From Chloroflexota bacterium (GTDB lineage Bacteria > Chloroflexota > Anaerolineae > Aggregatilineales > Phototrophicaceae), in NCBI GenBank assembly GCA_028875185.1, contig JAPPFH010000122.1, forward strand, positions 1-64,000: 64,000 nucleotides of DNA. Direction: 5' to 3'. Within the stretch, counting starts at the first letter, position 1; every line of letters begins with the position of its first letter. The notes under the pieces were generated by a model. That model was given only the letters and a program-made list of their open reading frames with translations, was not told the origin of the DNA and made no database searches. The position numbers and the translations under genes are program-made. Shown piece by piece: positions 10,096 to 18,869 of the stretch.

Positions 10096-10121
10096 GGTCG
10101 ATTGCGACGGTCTGCATAAAC

Positions 10122-10156
10122 AAAAAATGGAGACACGCTTTTCTGTGCCTCCATTT
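10122..10156 (-). terminator. Intrinsic terminator after tRNA-Asp
   Basis: On the minus strand, AAATGGAGGCAC pairs with GTGTCTCCATTT over 12 bp (one G-T) around an 8-base loop, followed by a run of Ts. It begins three bases after tRNA-Asp and ends about 27 bases before lysA, so it separates the two transcription units or acts as a leaky terminator between them. Confidence 0.85.
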
Positions 10157-10158
10157 GA

Positions 10159-10231
10159 CGGGAGCGACGGGATTTGAACCCGCGATCTCCGGCTTGACAG
10201 GCCGGCATGTTAACCGCTACACCACGCCCCC
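10159..10231 (-). tRNA. tRNA-Asp (GUC)
   Basis: On the minus strand the acceptor GGGGGCG pairs with CGCTCCC, the discriminator is G (typical for Asp), the anticodon stem is CCGGC/GCCGG, and the loop CTGTCAA gives anticodon GTC. The U33-G34-U35 context is what tRNA-guanine transglycosylase needs to place queuosine. This is relevant because a homologue of the Q-mannosyltransferase is encoded at 51.2 kb. CCA is not encoded. Confidence 0.95.
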
Positions 10232-10244
10232 CAACCTCACGCAT

Positions 10245-10273
10245 AATCTAGCATCGGATACAGTCGCTGTCAA
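10245..10273 (-). promoter_or_regulatory. Promoter of tRNA-Asp
   Basis: On the minus strand: TTGACA (10273-10268), a 17-base spacer, and TAGATT (10250-10245) preceded by an extended -10 TGC. It ends 13 bases before the tRNA. It probably also serves lysA through readthrough. Confidence 0.75.
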
Positions 10274-10390
10274 GTGCATTACCGCGGGTGAGAAAAAGCC
10301 GCGCAATACGTTTAGCAACTACCGGCGCGCGCCCGTTTTCGGCTCGCTGCTTGTATCAATCGCAGCGCATATCGGATAGAATACGCGCCA

Positions 10391-11746
10391 TTGCCTGGCT
10401 CGAGAATCGACAATAAAGTGAATTATCGCAAGGTATTCGTCTTCTGGCTGCCGCTGGCCATGTCGTGGCTGCTGATGACCTTCGAGGGGCTCTGGATTCA
10501 GGGCGTCATTGGTCGCAAGCCGGATGCCGAGACTCAGCTGGCGGCTTTTGGCTTGATGTTTTCGCTTTCGGTACTCATCGAGACGCCGGTCATTATGCTG
10601 CTGGCGACCAGCAACGCCCTTTCGCGCGATCGCCAATCTTATCGCATATTGTGGCGCTTTATGATGGGCGTCAATTCCTGCGTTATAGCCATCGCCGTTC
10701 TGATGGCATTCACGCCGCTGCTCGATCTCTATCTGGGCGCGCTTTTGAAGGTGCCCAGCCACATAATCGACGCCACGCGCCCCGGCATGAAGATTATGAT
10801 TCTGTGGGGCGGATTCATCGGTTATCGCCGCTTTCACCAAGGTATCATCATACGCGCGGGCAAAACGCGTTATGTCGCCTATGGCACGGTGCTGCGCGCG
10901 CTCGTATCTGGTGTCATCGCCCTTGGGCTCGGCGCGATCACCGCGATCGCCGGCGCCGCTATTGGCGCGATCGCTTTAGCCCTGGCAATGGCGGCCGAGA
11001 CGCTTTACACCTATGTGATCTCAAGAACAGATGTCAATCGGCTGCTCGCCACGCCGCGGAATTCGGCCCTGCGCAACCTCACCCAGCGCGACGCGCTGCG
11101 CTTCCATTTGCCATTGGCGGCCACCAGCGTCATTACGATATTGGTTAGCCCGGTCATTGAGCGCGGCCTCGCCAGCATGCCCGATGCGGCGCAGAGCCTG
11201 GCCGCATGGCCCGTCATTTTCACGATATTGCTGATTGCCCGCTCCGGCGGCATCGCCTATCAAGAAGTGGTGATTTCGCTCAACGACAGCGAAGCGCGCC
11301 ACCTGCTCTTGCGCAAATTCACCATTTATCTTGGTCTGGCGCTGAGCCTCATCATGACGCTCTTCGCCTTCACGCCGGCTATACTGTTCTACCTGCGCGC
11401 CATGCTCCAGGTACCGGCGCATTTGCAGGGTCTCGTGCTCATCGGCGCGCAAGCCGGCATCATGCTGCCCTTGATGACCACCCTGCAAAGCTACCTGCGC
11501 GCCCTGCTGATGCTAAGCCACAGAACCGGCGTCATATACCAGGCGATTGTCATCGGGTTCGTTTTGACCGCCGCCACCGTATGGGGCGGCATCGGCTTGG
11601 GCTTGCATGGCATCCTGGCCGCATCCCTCGGGTTAAGCGTCGGGATGGCAATTGAACTGGCATACTTGTATGCAGCATATCGCCGCGGGCATGCGGCGCT
11701 GCGTCTGCATTGGCAATCAGCTGTGGCGCCTTCGATGGGCAGTTAA
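10391..11746 (+). CDS. Multi-helix exporter, MATE/ANKH-like
   Basis: A membrane protein of about 451 residues with roughly twelve hydrophobic segments in two similar halves, as in the MATE/MOP flippase-exporter superfamily. The N-terminal WLPLAMSWLLMTFEGLWIQG and the arrangement recall bacterial homologues of ANKH (progressive ankylosis protein) more than drug-exporting NorM. This subfamily call is from memory of sequence character and is tentative. The frame opens at TTG 10391; GTG 10418 is an alternative. Neither has a clear ribosome binding site. The cargo is unknown. It is followed 14 bases later by the M24 peptidase. Confidence 0.65.
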   Translation: MPGSRIDNKVNYRKVFVFWLPLAMSWLLMTFEGLWIQGVIGRKPDAETQLAAFGLMFSLSVLIETPVIMLLATSNALSRDRQSYRILWRFMMGVNSCVIAIAVLMAFTPLLDLYLGALLKVPSHIIDATRPGMKIMILWGGFIGYRRFHQGIIIRAGKTRYVAYGTVLRALVSGVIALGLGAITAIAGAAIGAIALALAMAAETLYTYVISRTDVNRLLATPRNSALRNLTQRDALRFHLPLAATSVITILVSPVIERGLASMPDAAQSLAAWPVIFTILLIARSGGIAYQEVVISLNDSEARHLLLRKFTIYLGLALSLIMTLFAFTPAILFYLRAMLQVPAHLQGLVLIGAQAGIMLPLMTTLQSYLRALLMLSHRTGVIYQAIVIGFVLTAATVWGGIGLGLHGILAASLGLSVGMAIELAYLYAAYRRGHAALRLHWQSAVAPSMGS

Positions 11747-11760
11747 GCAACAGAAAGAAA

Positions 11761-13017
11761 ATGTCGATGAATTGGAACAACGCGATTCTCCCCCTGCGTG
11801 AACAAGCCGCCATCCGCGACCGCTGGCTAAAGGCTCGGCTGGACAGGATTATTCCTGAGCTGCTACAGCGCGAAGCCATCGATATGTGGATCGTGATCTG
11901 CCGCGAATACAACGAAGACCCGGTGCTTATGTCGCTGCTGCCGGCTACATCCATGTCGGCGCGCCGCCGCACCATTCTCGTCTTCGCCCGCGCTGATGAT
12001 GATGTTGAGCGGCTGACGCTCTCGCGTTATGGCTACGAAGGCTTCTATGACGGCGTCTGGAATCCCGAGGAGGAAGAGCAGTTCGAGTGCCTCTCGCGGA
12101 TTGCGCGCGAGCGCGATCCGGCGCGAATTGGCATCAACGCCTCGGAGACCTTCGCTTTCGGCGATGGCATCTCGCACAAGGAGTTCCAGCTGCTCAAGGA
12201 TGCGCTGGGCGCGACTTACGCATCGCGCTTGGTCTCAGCCGAGAACCTTTGCGTTGGCTGGCTGGAGCGCCGCCTTCCGGAAGAAATCACCGCTTATCCG
12301 CGTCTGGTCGAGACCGGTCATCAGATCATCGCCCGCGCCTTCTCCACCGCTGTCATTCACCCGGGCATAACCACCGCCGATGATGTCGTCTGGTGGATGC
12401 GACAGACGATGCAAGACGCTGGCTTAAGCGCCTGGTTCCAGCCAACCATCGATATCCAGGCGCCGGGACAGAGTTACCAGGACAGCGAGAATCCGCGCAA
12501 AACCATCATGCCTGGCGACCTTTTGCATTGCGACATGGGCTTCCATTACCTGGGGCTGGCGACCGATCAACAGCAGCACGCCTATGTCCTGCGCCCGGGC
12601 GAATCGGGCGCGCCGCCCAGCTTGGAAGCGGCGCTGCGCGAGGGCAATCGCCTGCAAGATATCCACTTGGAAGAAATGCGGGTCGGCCGCAGCGGCAACG
12701 AAGTATTGCGCTCAGTCCTTGAGCGAGCAAAAAGCGAAGACATCCGAGCGCAAGTATATACGCATCCCCTCGGTGCGCACGGTCACGCCGCCGGACCGCT
12801 AGTCGGCCTTTGGGATCAACAAGATGGCGTGCCGGGCGTCGGCGAGTATCCGCTTTACGATGACACTGTTTACTCCATCGAGATGAATGTCACTAAGCGC
12901 ATTCCAGAATGGGACGGGCAGGACGCGCGCATTATGCTCGAAGAAGACGCCGCGCTCACCGGCGGTGAAATGCGCTGGCTTGATAACCGGCAGGAAGCCT
13001 TCTACCTCATCGGCTGA
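11761..13017 (+). CDS. M24 family metallopeptidase (aminopeptidase P-like)
   Basis: A 418-residue pita-bread-fold protein with an N-terminal creatinase-type domain and a C-terminal M24 catalytic domain. These enzymes typically release N-terminal residues before proline. Metal ligands are visible as the two Asp in HCDMGFHYLGLATD, the His in GHAAGP, the Glu in SIEMNVT and the Glu in IMLEEDAAL. The frame could open at 11710, but that would overlap the preceding gene by 37 bases. The ATG at 11761 leaves a normal N-terminus (MSMNWNN). Whether the substrate is X-Pro peptides or another small molecule cannot be decided. Confidence 0.87.
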   Translation: MSMNWNNAILPLREQAAIRDRWLKARLDRIIPELLQREAIDMWIVICREYNEDPVLMSLLPATSMSARRRTILVFARADDDVERLTLSRYGYEGFYDGVWNPEEEEQFECLSRIARERDPARIGINASETFAFGDGISHKEFQLLKDALGATYASRLVSAENLCVGWLERRLPEEITAYPRLVETGHQIIARAFSTAVIHPGITTADDVVWWMRQTMQDAGLSAWFQPTIDIQAPGQSYQDSENPRKTIMPGDLLHCDMGFHYLGLATDQQQHAYVLRPGESGAPPSLEAALREGNRLQDIHLEEMRVGRSGNEVLRSVLERAKSEDIRAQVYTHPLGAHGHAAGPLVGLWDQQDGVPGVGEYPLYDDTVYSIEMNVTKRIPEWDGQDARIMLEEDAALTGGEMRWLDNRQEAFYLIG

Positions 13018-13173
13018 TTTGTCTTTATAGCGGCTTCAACTGGGAATGGCGATTCTGCTGCGGATCGCGCATTGTTCGAATTTAGACATAATTTCACTGC
13101 ATTGGACTAAACCTGTCGTGTCGTCAGCCATGAAGAGGGACGGGCTTAAAATGCGCGAAAACGCAAGAAAACG

Positions 13174-13240
13174 CTCCTTCCCGCATTCTGTGGGCAAGGG
13201 GGCGCGCCGCGTAGGCCGCGTAGACACTGACCGCCGACAC
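13174..13240. repeat. Composite dispersed repeat in a 357-base gap
   Basis: Positions 13174-13203 (CTCCTTCCCGCATTCTGTGG and on) resemble repeats at 36.11 and 63.54 kb. Positions 13209-13240 are the reverse complement of a motif (GTGTCGGCGGTCAGTGTCTA, continuing CGCG) found again at 48.74 and 61.56 kb. The rest of the gap 13018-13374 shows no gene or clear promoter. Confidence 0.7.
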
Positions 13241-13374
13241 AGGCGGTTGGGGATGGAGGTTGAACTGTCGAAGCCACTTTATTCGACACTCCCCTGAGAC
13301 GGCGACCTATGCCTGCAAGCCTGGAGCAGGTATAGTAAAAGGGGAAATCATCCGACTTATTCACGGACCAGATC

Positions 13375-14943
13375 TTGTCCGAAATCCGCTATCACAAAGC
13401 CAAGAGACAATTCGCCGATGGTGTTTACTCCACCGTTCACACCGTTGACGTACCGGTCGGGCGGCTGAAATTTGAAGACCTGCACCCGATGGGCAGGTAC
13501 GCCCGCCAGCAAGATATCGCCCGCATGCATTACGCCAGAGCGCGCGCCCGCGGCGAAGACAGACCGCATATCCTCACCTGGGCCGCCATGCAAACAGACC
13601 GCCGCGCCGATCAGATGTTCCCCGAGCTCAATTACCAGACCGATGACGGCGAGCAGATCATCAGCGCCAATTCCTTCATCACTTTCGTGCTGCGACGACT
13701 GCTAGCGGAAGGCTGGCTGCAGCTGCACGAGTTTATCGGCGACTCTTATGAATGGCAGGTCGACATCCCGGCGGAACAGCGCGATTGGCGGGCGCGAGCA
13801 GCCTCCGTTTTGAGTTGGCTGGAAGAATCGATCCAGCTCGATCTCTACCCCAACATCGAGCGTGGCAGCTATCGGCCGCGCATATTCCGCTCTTTTGATG
13901 AACGACGCAATTTCATCCGCATCGGCCGCTGCGACTTCATCCGGCAATTTGTGCAAAACCACGAGCGCCAGGTCGCTTTTAACACATCGCATTTCCTGCA
14001 CGAGCACGATGATCTAGTCAGCCATCATTCAGGATACGGCGACGCCATAGGCTTGATGGTGGCGGAAAACACAATCCTGCGCCCGCCTATTTATCGCCGC
14101 GGCGCCCTGCTTTATGATGGTTCTGCTTGGCGCATCAAGTCCCTCAGTTTGGAAGACATTCAGCTTGTCTTAGCTGGCGACATCATCTTGAGCGCCAGCG
14201 CCGACGGCAGCCAACGCTTACATCTGAATCCAGCGGAGCCTCAGCCAATCGCCCTATATACGCGTGCCGGCGGCTGGAGCAGCGGCGGGCGCCCGCTTGA
14301 TCGCAGCCCGGCAGCCGCGGATCGCACCGACTTCGTTCTCGTCAATCGGCAGGCGCTGAGCTGGAAGCGGGGTGGAGGGCTGCAGATCCCGCAAAATGGC
14401 TTCGTTCTGTCATTCCAAGACGGCGCTCTGCCCGCCCAGGTCGCTGCAGACTTGATCGATTACGCTTGGGTCGAATATAGGTTTGCCGACGAGAACAATG
14501 GGGTGCAGTCCGCGATACAAGCTGGACCGATTCTAATGCGGCGGGGAGAAAATGTGCTCGGTCAGTCGGCCATTGCTGAAGAATTTCATCCGAGCCAGGG
14601 CGCTGCCGTCGGCGTTTCGCCCGTCAACATCGACCTCGGCGCCAACAGCCAGCGTAAAGCTCGCAGCGCACTGGGCATCAAGCCTGATGGCGACCTGCTT
14701 CTGGTCGTGGTGGACGGCTGCGATCCAAGTTTCCGCACGGACATGGACAGCCACGGCGCGTCGCTGGATGAACTTGTCGGCATCTTGCAAGAGGCGGGGG
14801 CCGTTGACGCGCTCAACCTCAGCGGAGATGGCGCCAGTCATCTATTCGTCGGCGGCGGCTTGGCCAGCCTGCCATCAGACAGACGCGGGCGGCGCGGCGT
14901 GTTCTACGAGGGAATGCTGCCCTCAATCGGGATTGTCAACTGA
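13375..14943 (+). CDS. Protein with C-terminal NAGPA / phosphodiester glycosidase domain
   Basis: A 522-residue protein. The last 110 residues match the phosphodiester glycosidase (NAGPA, DUF2233) domain: ARSALGIKPDGDLLLVVVDG, then GASLDELVGILQEAGAVDAL and LNLSGDG. The family usually has LDGGGSS at this point. Here it is LSGDGAS (about 482-488), so the catalytic Asp may be lost or shifted. The N-terminal 400 residues are not recognised. They contain no signal peptide or membrane segment, unusual for a family that is usually exported. The start is a TTG without an obvious ribosome binding site. It overlaps the next, convergent gene by 21 bases. Confidence 0.7.
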   Translation: MSEIRYHKAKRQFADGVYSTVHTVDVPVGRLKFEDLHPMGRYARQQDIARMHYARARARGEDRPHILTWAAMQTDRRADQMFPELNYQTDDGEQIISANSFITFVLRRLLAEGWLQLHEFIGDSYEWQVDIPAEQRDWRARAASVLSWLEESIQLDLYPNIERGSYRPRIFRSFDERRNFIRIGRCDFIRQFVQNHERQVAFNTSHFLHEHDDLVSHHSGYGDAIGLMVAENTILRPPIYRRGALLYDGSAWRIKSLSLEDIQLVLAGDIILSASADGSQRLHLNPAEPQPIALYTRAGGWSSGGRPLDRSPAAADRTDFVLVNRQALSWKRGGGLQIPQNGFVLSFQDGALPAQVAADLIDYAWVEYRFADENNGVQSAIQAGPILMRRGENVLGQSAIAEEFHPSQGAAVGVSPVNIDLGANSQRKARSALGIKPDGDLLLVVVDGCDPSFRTDMDSHGASLDELVGILQEAGAVDALNLSGDGASHLFVGGGLASLPSDRRGRRGVFYEGMLPSIGIVN

Positions 14944-15924
14944 AGCGCCGACCGCCTGCAGATCCCGCCAAATCCGCTCGTCCATCTCAATCTCGCCAGC
15001 CGCCATGACGCGCTCGTACACGCGATCTCCGCGTTCGCCGGGCGCCAGTATCTCGTCAACGCCGGGCAAGCGCTTCAGTCCCTTTACCCGCGCCAACAAG
15101 GCGCTGACGTCCGCTTGAAAGCTCGCCAAATCATCAGCAAGCAGCTCGGGGTCAATCGCGAAAACCAGGTTGCCCCAATCCAGCTTCTTGCCCGCTTCAT
15201 CGCGGGAAGCGCCGACCAGGGGCCGCGTCAGCACTTCAACAATCAGCGCAAGCGCCGCCCCTTTGTAACCGCCGAAGGCTTTGATCGCGCCCGCCAGCGC
15301 CGCCGCTGGATCGGTCGTGAGCCTGCCGTCGCTGTCGTACGCGACGCCAGCGGGAATGCGCTTTCCCTCGGCCTGCGCAAGATGAATGCCGTACCAGGCG
15401 ATGGACGCGGTTGCCATATCAAAGACGATTGGTTTGCCGGCTGTCGGGATGCCTATCGCCAGCGGATTGGTGCCCAAAAAGGGCTCGTAAGAGCCATGCA
15501 TCGCCATCAGCTCCATCGAGCCAGAGCAGACGAAGCCAATTAAGCCGGCATCAGCCAGGGCGCGCGCGAAAAAGCCAATAGCGCCAGTCGGCGAATTGCT
15601 GCGCCGCGTGCCGACGATCCCGAAGCCATGCGCATTCGCCTTTTCGCTGGCGAGCGCGGTCGCCCGTGAGACGACCACCATGCCCTGGTTCCAAGCGCCA
15701 TCAATCAGCGCCGACAGCTTGGTATCTTTGACGAGCGTGATTTCGCCGGCTTTGGGATCGGCCGGCATTCCCGCGCCCAGGAGCTTGATCACGTTCTGAT
15801 TGTTGCCGCGGAGCTGCGCGTACAGGATAACATCAAGGATAATCTCGGTATCAACCTTGCTGAATCCTTGAGCCGCGATTGCGCGCCGCGTCGCCTCTCT
15901 TAACGCTTCTATTGGAACTTTCAT
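14923..15924 (-). CDS. Ldh2/malate-type NAD(P)-dependent dehydrogenase
   Basis: A 333-residue member of the type-2 malate/L-lactate dehydrogenase family (Ldh2, ureidoglycolate dehydrogenase, sulfolactate dehydrogenase), distinct from the Rossmann-fold MDH/LDH. Diagnostic segments are RRSNSPTGAIGFFA, FLGTNPLAIGIPT, VFDMATASIAWYG and FGGYKGAALALIVEVLTRPL. It reduces a 2-oxo acid or oxidises the matching hydroxy acid. The substrate cannot be read from the sequence. Downstream on the same strand nothing follows; its 3' end overlaps the NAGPA gene. The isomerase gene 34 bases upstream on the same strand may be cotranscribed. Confidence 0.88.
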   Translation of the reverse strand: MKVPIEALREATRRAIAAQGFSKVDTEIILDVILYAQLRGNNQNVIKLLGAGMPADPKAGEITLVKDTKLSALIDGAWNQGMVVVSRATALASEKANAHGFGIVGTRRSNSPTGAIGFFARALADAGLIGFVCSGSMELMAMHGSYEPFLGTNPLAIGIPTAGKPIVFDMATASIAWYGIHLAQAEGKRIPAGVAYDSDGRLTTDPAAALAGAIKAFGGYKGAALALIVEVLTRPLVGASRDEAGKKLDWGNLVFAIDPELLADDLASFQADVSALLARVKGLKRLPGVDEILAPGERGDRVYERVMAAGEIEMDERIWRDLQAVGASVDNPD

Positions 15925-15957
15925 TCTCTCGCTTCCGTGGCTGCGCGGGCGCTCTGC

Positions 15958-16722
15958 TTATTTTTTGCCGCGCGCCAAGCCATTAGCCGTCAAGTAAGTA
16001 TAGCTCTGCCGCACCGCTTCGAGCCGATCGTTGTTGCTGCGGTCTTGCTCGACGATATACCAGTCGGCTGTCTCGGCGGTCGCATCCACGATAGCCGGCA
16101 CGTTCATCACGCCGTGACCAACCGCCGCCATATCGCCGCGCGGCTCCAGCCAGCCATCCTTGAGATGGATCAGCGGCGCGCGCGCTCCAACCTGCGCAAC
16201 CACCTCGACCGCGTCTTCGCCACCGACCTGCACCCAATAGGTATCGATCTGCAAGCCGACGCTCTCGTCTAATTCCTCCAGTATGACATCGAGCGAAGCG
16301 GCGCCGTTGATCCGCTTGAACTCCCACCAGTGATTGTGATAGTGCAATTGCAGGTTGTTGGCGCGGGCGAATTCGCCCGCCCGGTTCAGCCGGTCGCAGG
16401 TTGCCTTTATGGCGTCCAGCGACGCGAATTCTTCTGGCGCCAGCATCGCGATAGTGACGCAGGGCAAATCAAAAGCCGCGGCGACTTCAAGGACTGTTTC
16501 TTTGTTCGCCTCATCGGGGAAGGGCACATGGCTGTTGAAGGTCTGCAATTCCAGCTCGCGGAATAGCGCCGCAGCGTCGGCCAGCGCGCAAGGCATGCCG
16601 CTGTATGGCTCAACGCCAACGTAACCGATATCGGCGACTTTCCGCACCGTGCCTTCAAAGTCTTCCCCGAGCAGCTCCCGCACGGTATAAAGCTGCAGCG
16701 CAATCGGCTTCAATTCAGACAT
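15958..16722 (-). CDS. Sugar phosphate isomerase/epimerase family protein
   Basis: A 254-residue xylose-isomerase-like TIM barrel (AP endonuclease 2 fold). Seen are GYVGVEPYSG, FNSHVPFPDE, YHNHWWEF with a metal His, LQIDTYWVQVGG and IHLKDGW, matching the metal-binding strands of inositol/sugar catabolic isomerases. The frame is open to 16827 but the ATG at 16722 follows GGGGGA with good spacing and gives a standard N-terminus (MSELKPIALQLYTVRE). With the Ldh2-type dehydrogenase downstream it may form a small polyol or hydroxy-acid catabolic pair; this is inference. Confidence 0.85.
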   Translation of the reverse strand: MSELKPIALQLYTVRELLGEDFEGTVRKVADIGYVGVEPYSGMPCALADAAALFRELELQTFNSHVPFPDEANKETVLEVAAAFDLPCVTIAMLAPEEFASLDAIKATCDRLNRAGEFARANNLQLHYHNHWWEFKRINGAASLDVILEELDESVGLQIDTYWVQVGGEDAVEVVAQVGARAPLIHLKDGWLEPRGDMAAVGHGVMNVPAIVDATAETADWYIVEQDRSNNDRLEAVRQSYTYLTANGLARGKK

Positions 16723-16935
16723 CTCAATCCCCCACTTCACATTCGCATCCTGTCTCCGTATTGTGGTGAATCCCCAACGGAATACCAGTGTCGATTGAGC
16801 CGCTGGGAAAACTGCAAAATGCGTCATCTACTCGTAGTAAATTGCCCCCCCCTGCTGTACACTGAATGTTTGTGCGTCAGCAAAAAGGTCGTGATTCTGC
16901 GGGCGCATTGAGGGCACAATGCCAGGAGACCCTGC

Positions 16936-18846
16936 ATGGCTTCCGCCGATTCGACTGCAAGACTCGAAGCGCTTCCAAAAGCGCGGAAATACTCCGCATT
17001 TCGTATTTGGCTGCGGCTGATGGCTTATCTTTCCAATTACAAACTGTGGGTCAGCTTGGCTGCTTTCGGCATTATAGGCATGAACATACTGATGATCGTC
17101 GTGCCCTATATTTTGGGGGATGTCGTTGATATTGGCATCGCACGCAAGGACAGCGCTTATATGCTCAGCGCCGGCTTGCTGGTGGTGGCAATCGGCGTCC
17201 TGCGCGGCGCGGTCGCTTTCCTCGGTCGATTTTATGGCGAGCGCCTGTCGCATTACGTGTCATACGATATACGCAATCAGATTTACGAAAAAGTGCAGCG
17301 GCAATCTTTCACATATCATGACAGCGCCCAAGTGGGGACGATCATCACGCGCGCCATCAGCGATGTCAACGAGATTCAACGCTACTTCTCTTATGGCTTA
17401 ATGGATGGCTTGAACTTTGTCATTCTGCTCGTCGGCGTGGTCGGGATTATGATGGCGTCAAGCCCGCTATTGGCTGTCATCTCCTTTATCCCGCTAGTGC
17501 CGCTCGCATTCTATTCCAACCATTTTGTCATGCGCGTGCATCCGCGCTGGAAAAAGGTGATGGATCGCATGCAGGTGATCAGCAATCGCATCCAGGAAAA
17601 CGCCTTGGGCGCCGAGGTCGTTCGCGTTTTCGCGCGCGAACCTTACGAGATCGAGCGCTTCCATGAAGAAAACCAGAATCTCTATGAAGAACAGCTCGAT
17701 TTCATCACGCAATGGATCACTTACTTGCCAGCCAGCGCCTTGCTCGCCGCCATGTCGACCGCGCTCGTGCTGCTCTTTGGCGGCATCCTGGAAATGCAGG
17801 GCATGGGGAATATCACGGTCGGCTTGATCGTGACATTTAACGCCTACGTGCTCCTGCTATCGCAACCACTGCGCTTCATCGGTTTCATCATCCTGCTGAC
17901 GACGCAGGCGGTAGCCAGCGGCGAGCGCGTATTCGAAGTCCTCGATGAGCGCGAGGCAGTGGTGAACAAGCCGAATGCGGCCAAGACCGCCATCAGGGGC
18001 CACGTCCGCTTTGAGCAGGTCAGCACACGATATGACAGCTCCAATCATGCGGTGGTGAATCAGATCGACCTAGACGCAAAGCCTGGCGAGGTCGTCGCCA
18101 TCATCGGTTTGACCGGCTCCGGCAAGACGACCATCGCCAACCTGATTCCGCGATTTTACGATGTCACCGCGGGCCGCGTCACCATTGACGGTGTGGATGT
18201 GCGCGACTTCGATATTGACAGCTTGCGGCGCCAGATTGGCATCGTCATGCAGCAGTCGCTGTTGTTTAACGCCACCATCGACGAGAACATCGCTTACGGC
18301 AATCCCGACGCCACGCGCGACCAAATCGTCGCCGCGGCTAAATCAGCAAATGCCCACGATTTCATCTCCGAATTTCCCGATGGTTATCTGACCGAAGTGG
18401 GCGAACGGGGCGTCACCTTATCCGGCGGGCAGAAACAGCGCATCGCTATCGCCCGCGCCCTGCTCATAGATCCGCGCATTCTCATTTTGGATGATGCCAC
18501 CAGCAGCGTCGACACCCACACTGAACACCTGATTCAGCAAGCTTTGGAACGCATCATGGTCGGCCGCACGACCTTCGTCATCGCCCAGCGCATGAGCACG
18601 ATACTGAAAGCCGACCAGATCATCGTCCTGCGCGATGGCGCGATCATCCAGCAAGGCACGCACGATGCCCTGCTGCAAGACGGTGGGCTCTACGAAGAGA
18701 TTTACAAGTTGCAGCTTGAAGAGCAGGAACGGGTGCGGCGTGAGGCGATCATCGCCGGCATCATCAAAATCCCGCTGGATGAGCGGCGCTCGACCCAGCA
18801 ATTCCGCGCCCTCATCGACCGGCTCGCTGGCAAGTATTCCAATTGA
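16936..18846 (+). CDS. ABC exporter, degenerate-site half of a heterodimer
   Basis: A 636-residue half-transporter: six membrane helices (residues about 30-340) then an ATPase domain. Walker A is GLTGSGKTT (about 391) and the signature LSGGQ (about 495) is canonical. However, the catalytic Glu after Walker B is Asp (LDDATSSVD, D520) and the H-loop His is Gln (VIAQRMST, Q551). This is the pattern of the non-catalytic partner in heterodimeric exporters such as TM287/288, BmrCD and LmrCD. AGGAG at 16924-16928 fixes the ATG start. The partner gene begins 23 bases downstream. Substrate (drug, lipid or peptide) unknown. Confidence 0.94.
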   Translation: MASADSTARLEALPKARKYSAFRIWLRLMAYLSNYKLWVSLAAFGIIGMNILMIVVPYILGDVVDIGIARKDSAYMLSAGLLVVAIGVLRGAVAFLGRFYGERLSHYVSYDIRNQIYEKVQRQSFTYHDSAQVGTIITRAISDVNEIQRYFSYGLMDGLNFVILLVGVVGIMMASSPLLAVISFIPLVPLAFYSNHFVMRVHPRWKKVMDRMQVISNRIQENALGAEVVRVFAREPYEIERFHEENQNLYEEQLDFITQWITYLPASALLAAMSTALVLLFGGILEMQGMGNITVGLIVTFNAYVLLLSQPLRFIGFIILLTTQAVASGERVFEVLDEREAVVNKPNAAKTAIRGHVRFEQVSTRYDSSNHAVVNQIDLDAKPGEVVAIIGLTGSGKTTIANLIPRFYDVTAGRVTIDGVDVRDFDIDSLRRQIGIVMQQSLLFNATIDENIAYGNPDATRDQIVAAAKSANAHDFISEFPDGYLTEVGERGVTLSGGQKQRIAIARALLIDPRILILDDATSSVDTHTEHLIQQALERIMVGRTTFVIAQRMSTILKADQIIVLRDGAIIQQGTHDALLQDGGLYEEIYKLQLEEQERVRREAIIAGIIKIPLDERRSTQQFRALIDRLAGKYSN

Positions 18847-18869
18847 CCACCTGGCAAAGTTAGGCGTTT

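Noticed and set aside
10155-10379. Plus-strand open frame starting MTGATGFEPAISGLTG
   Set aside because: It is the antisense of tRNA-Asp; this N-terminus is a well-known false protein arising from tRNA genes.
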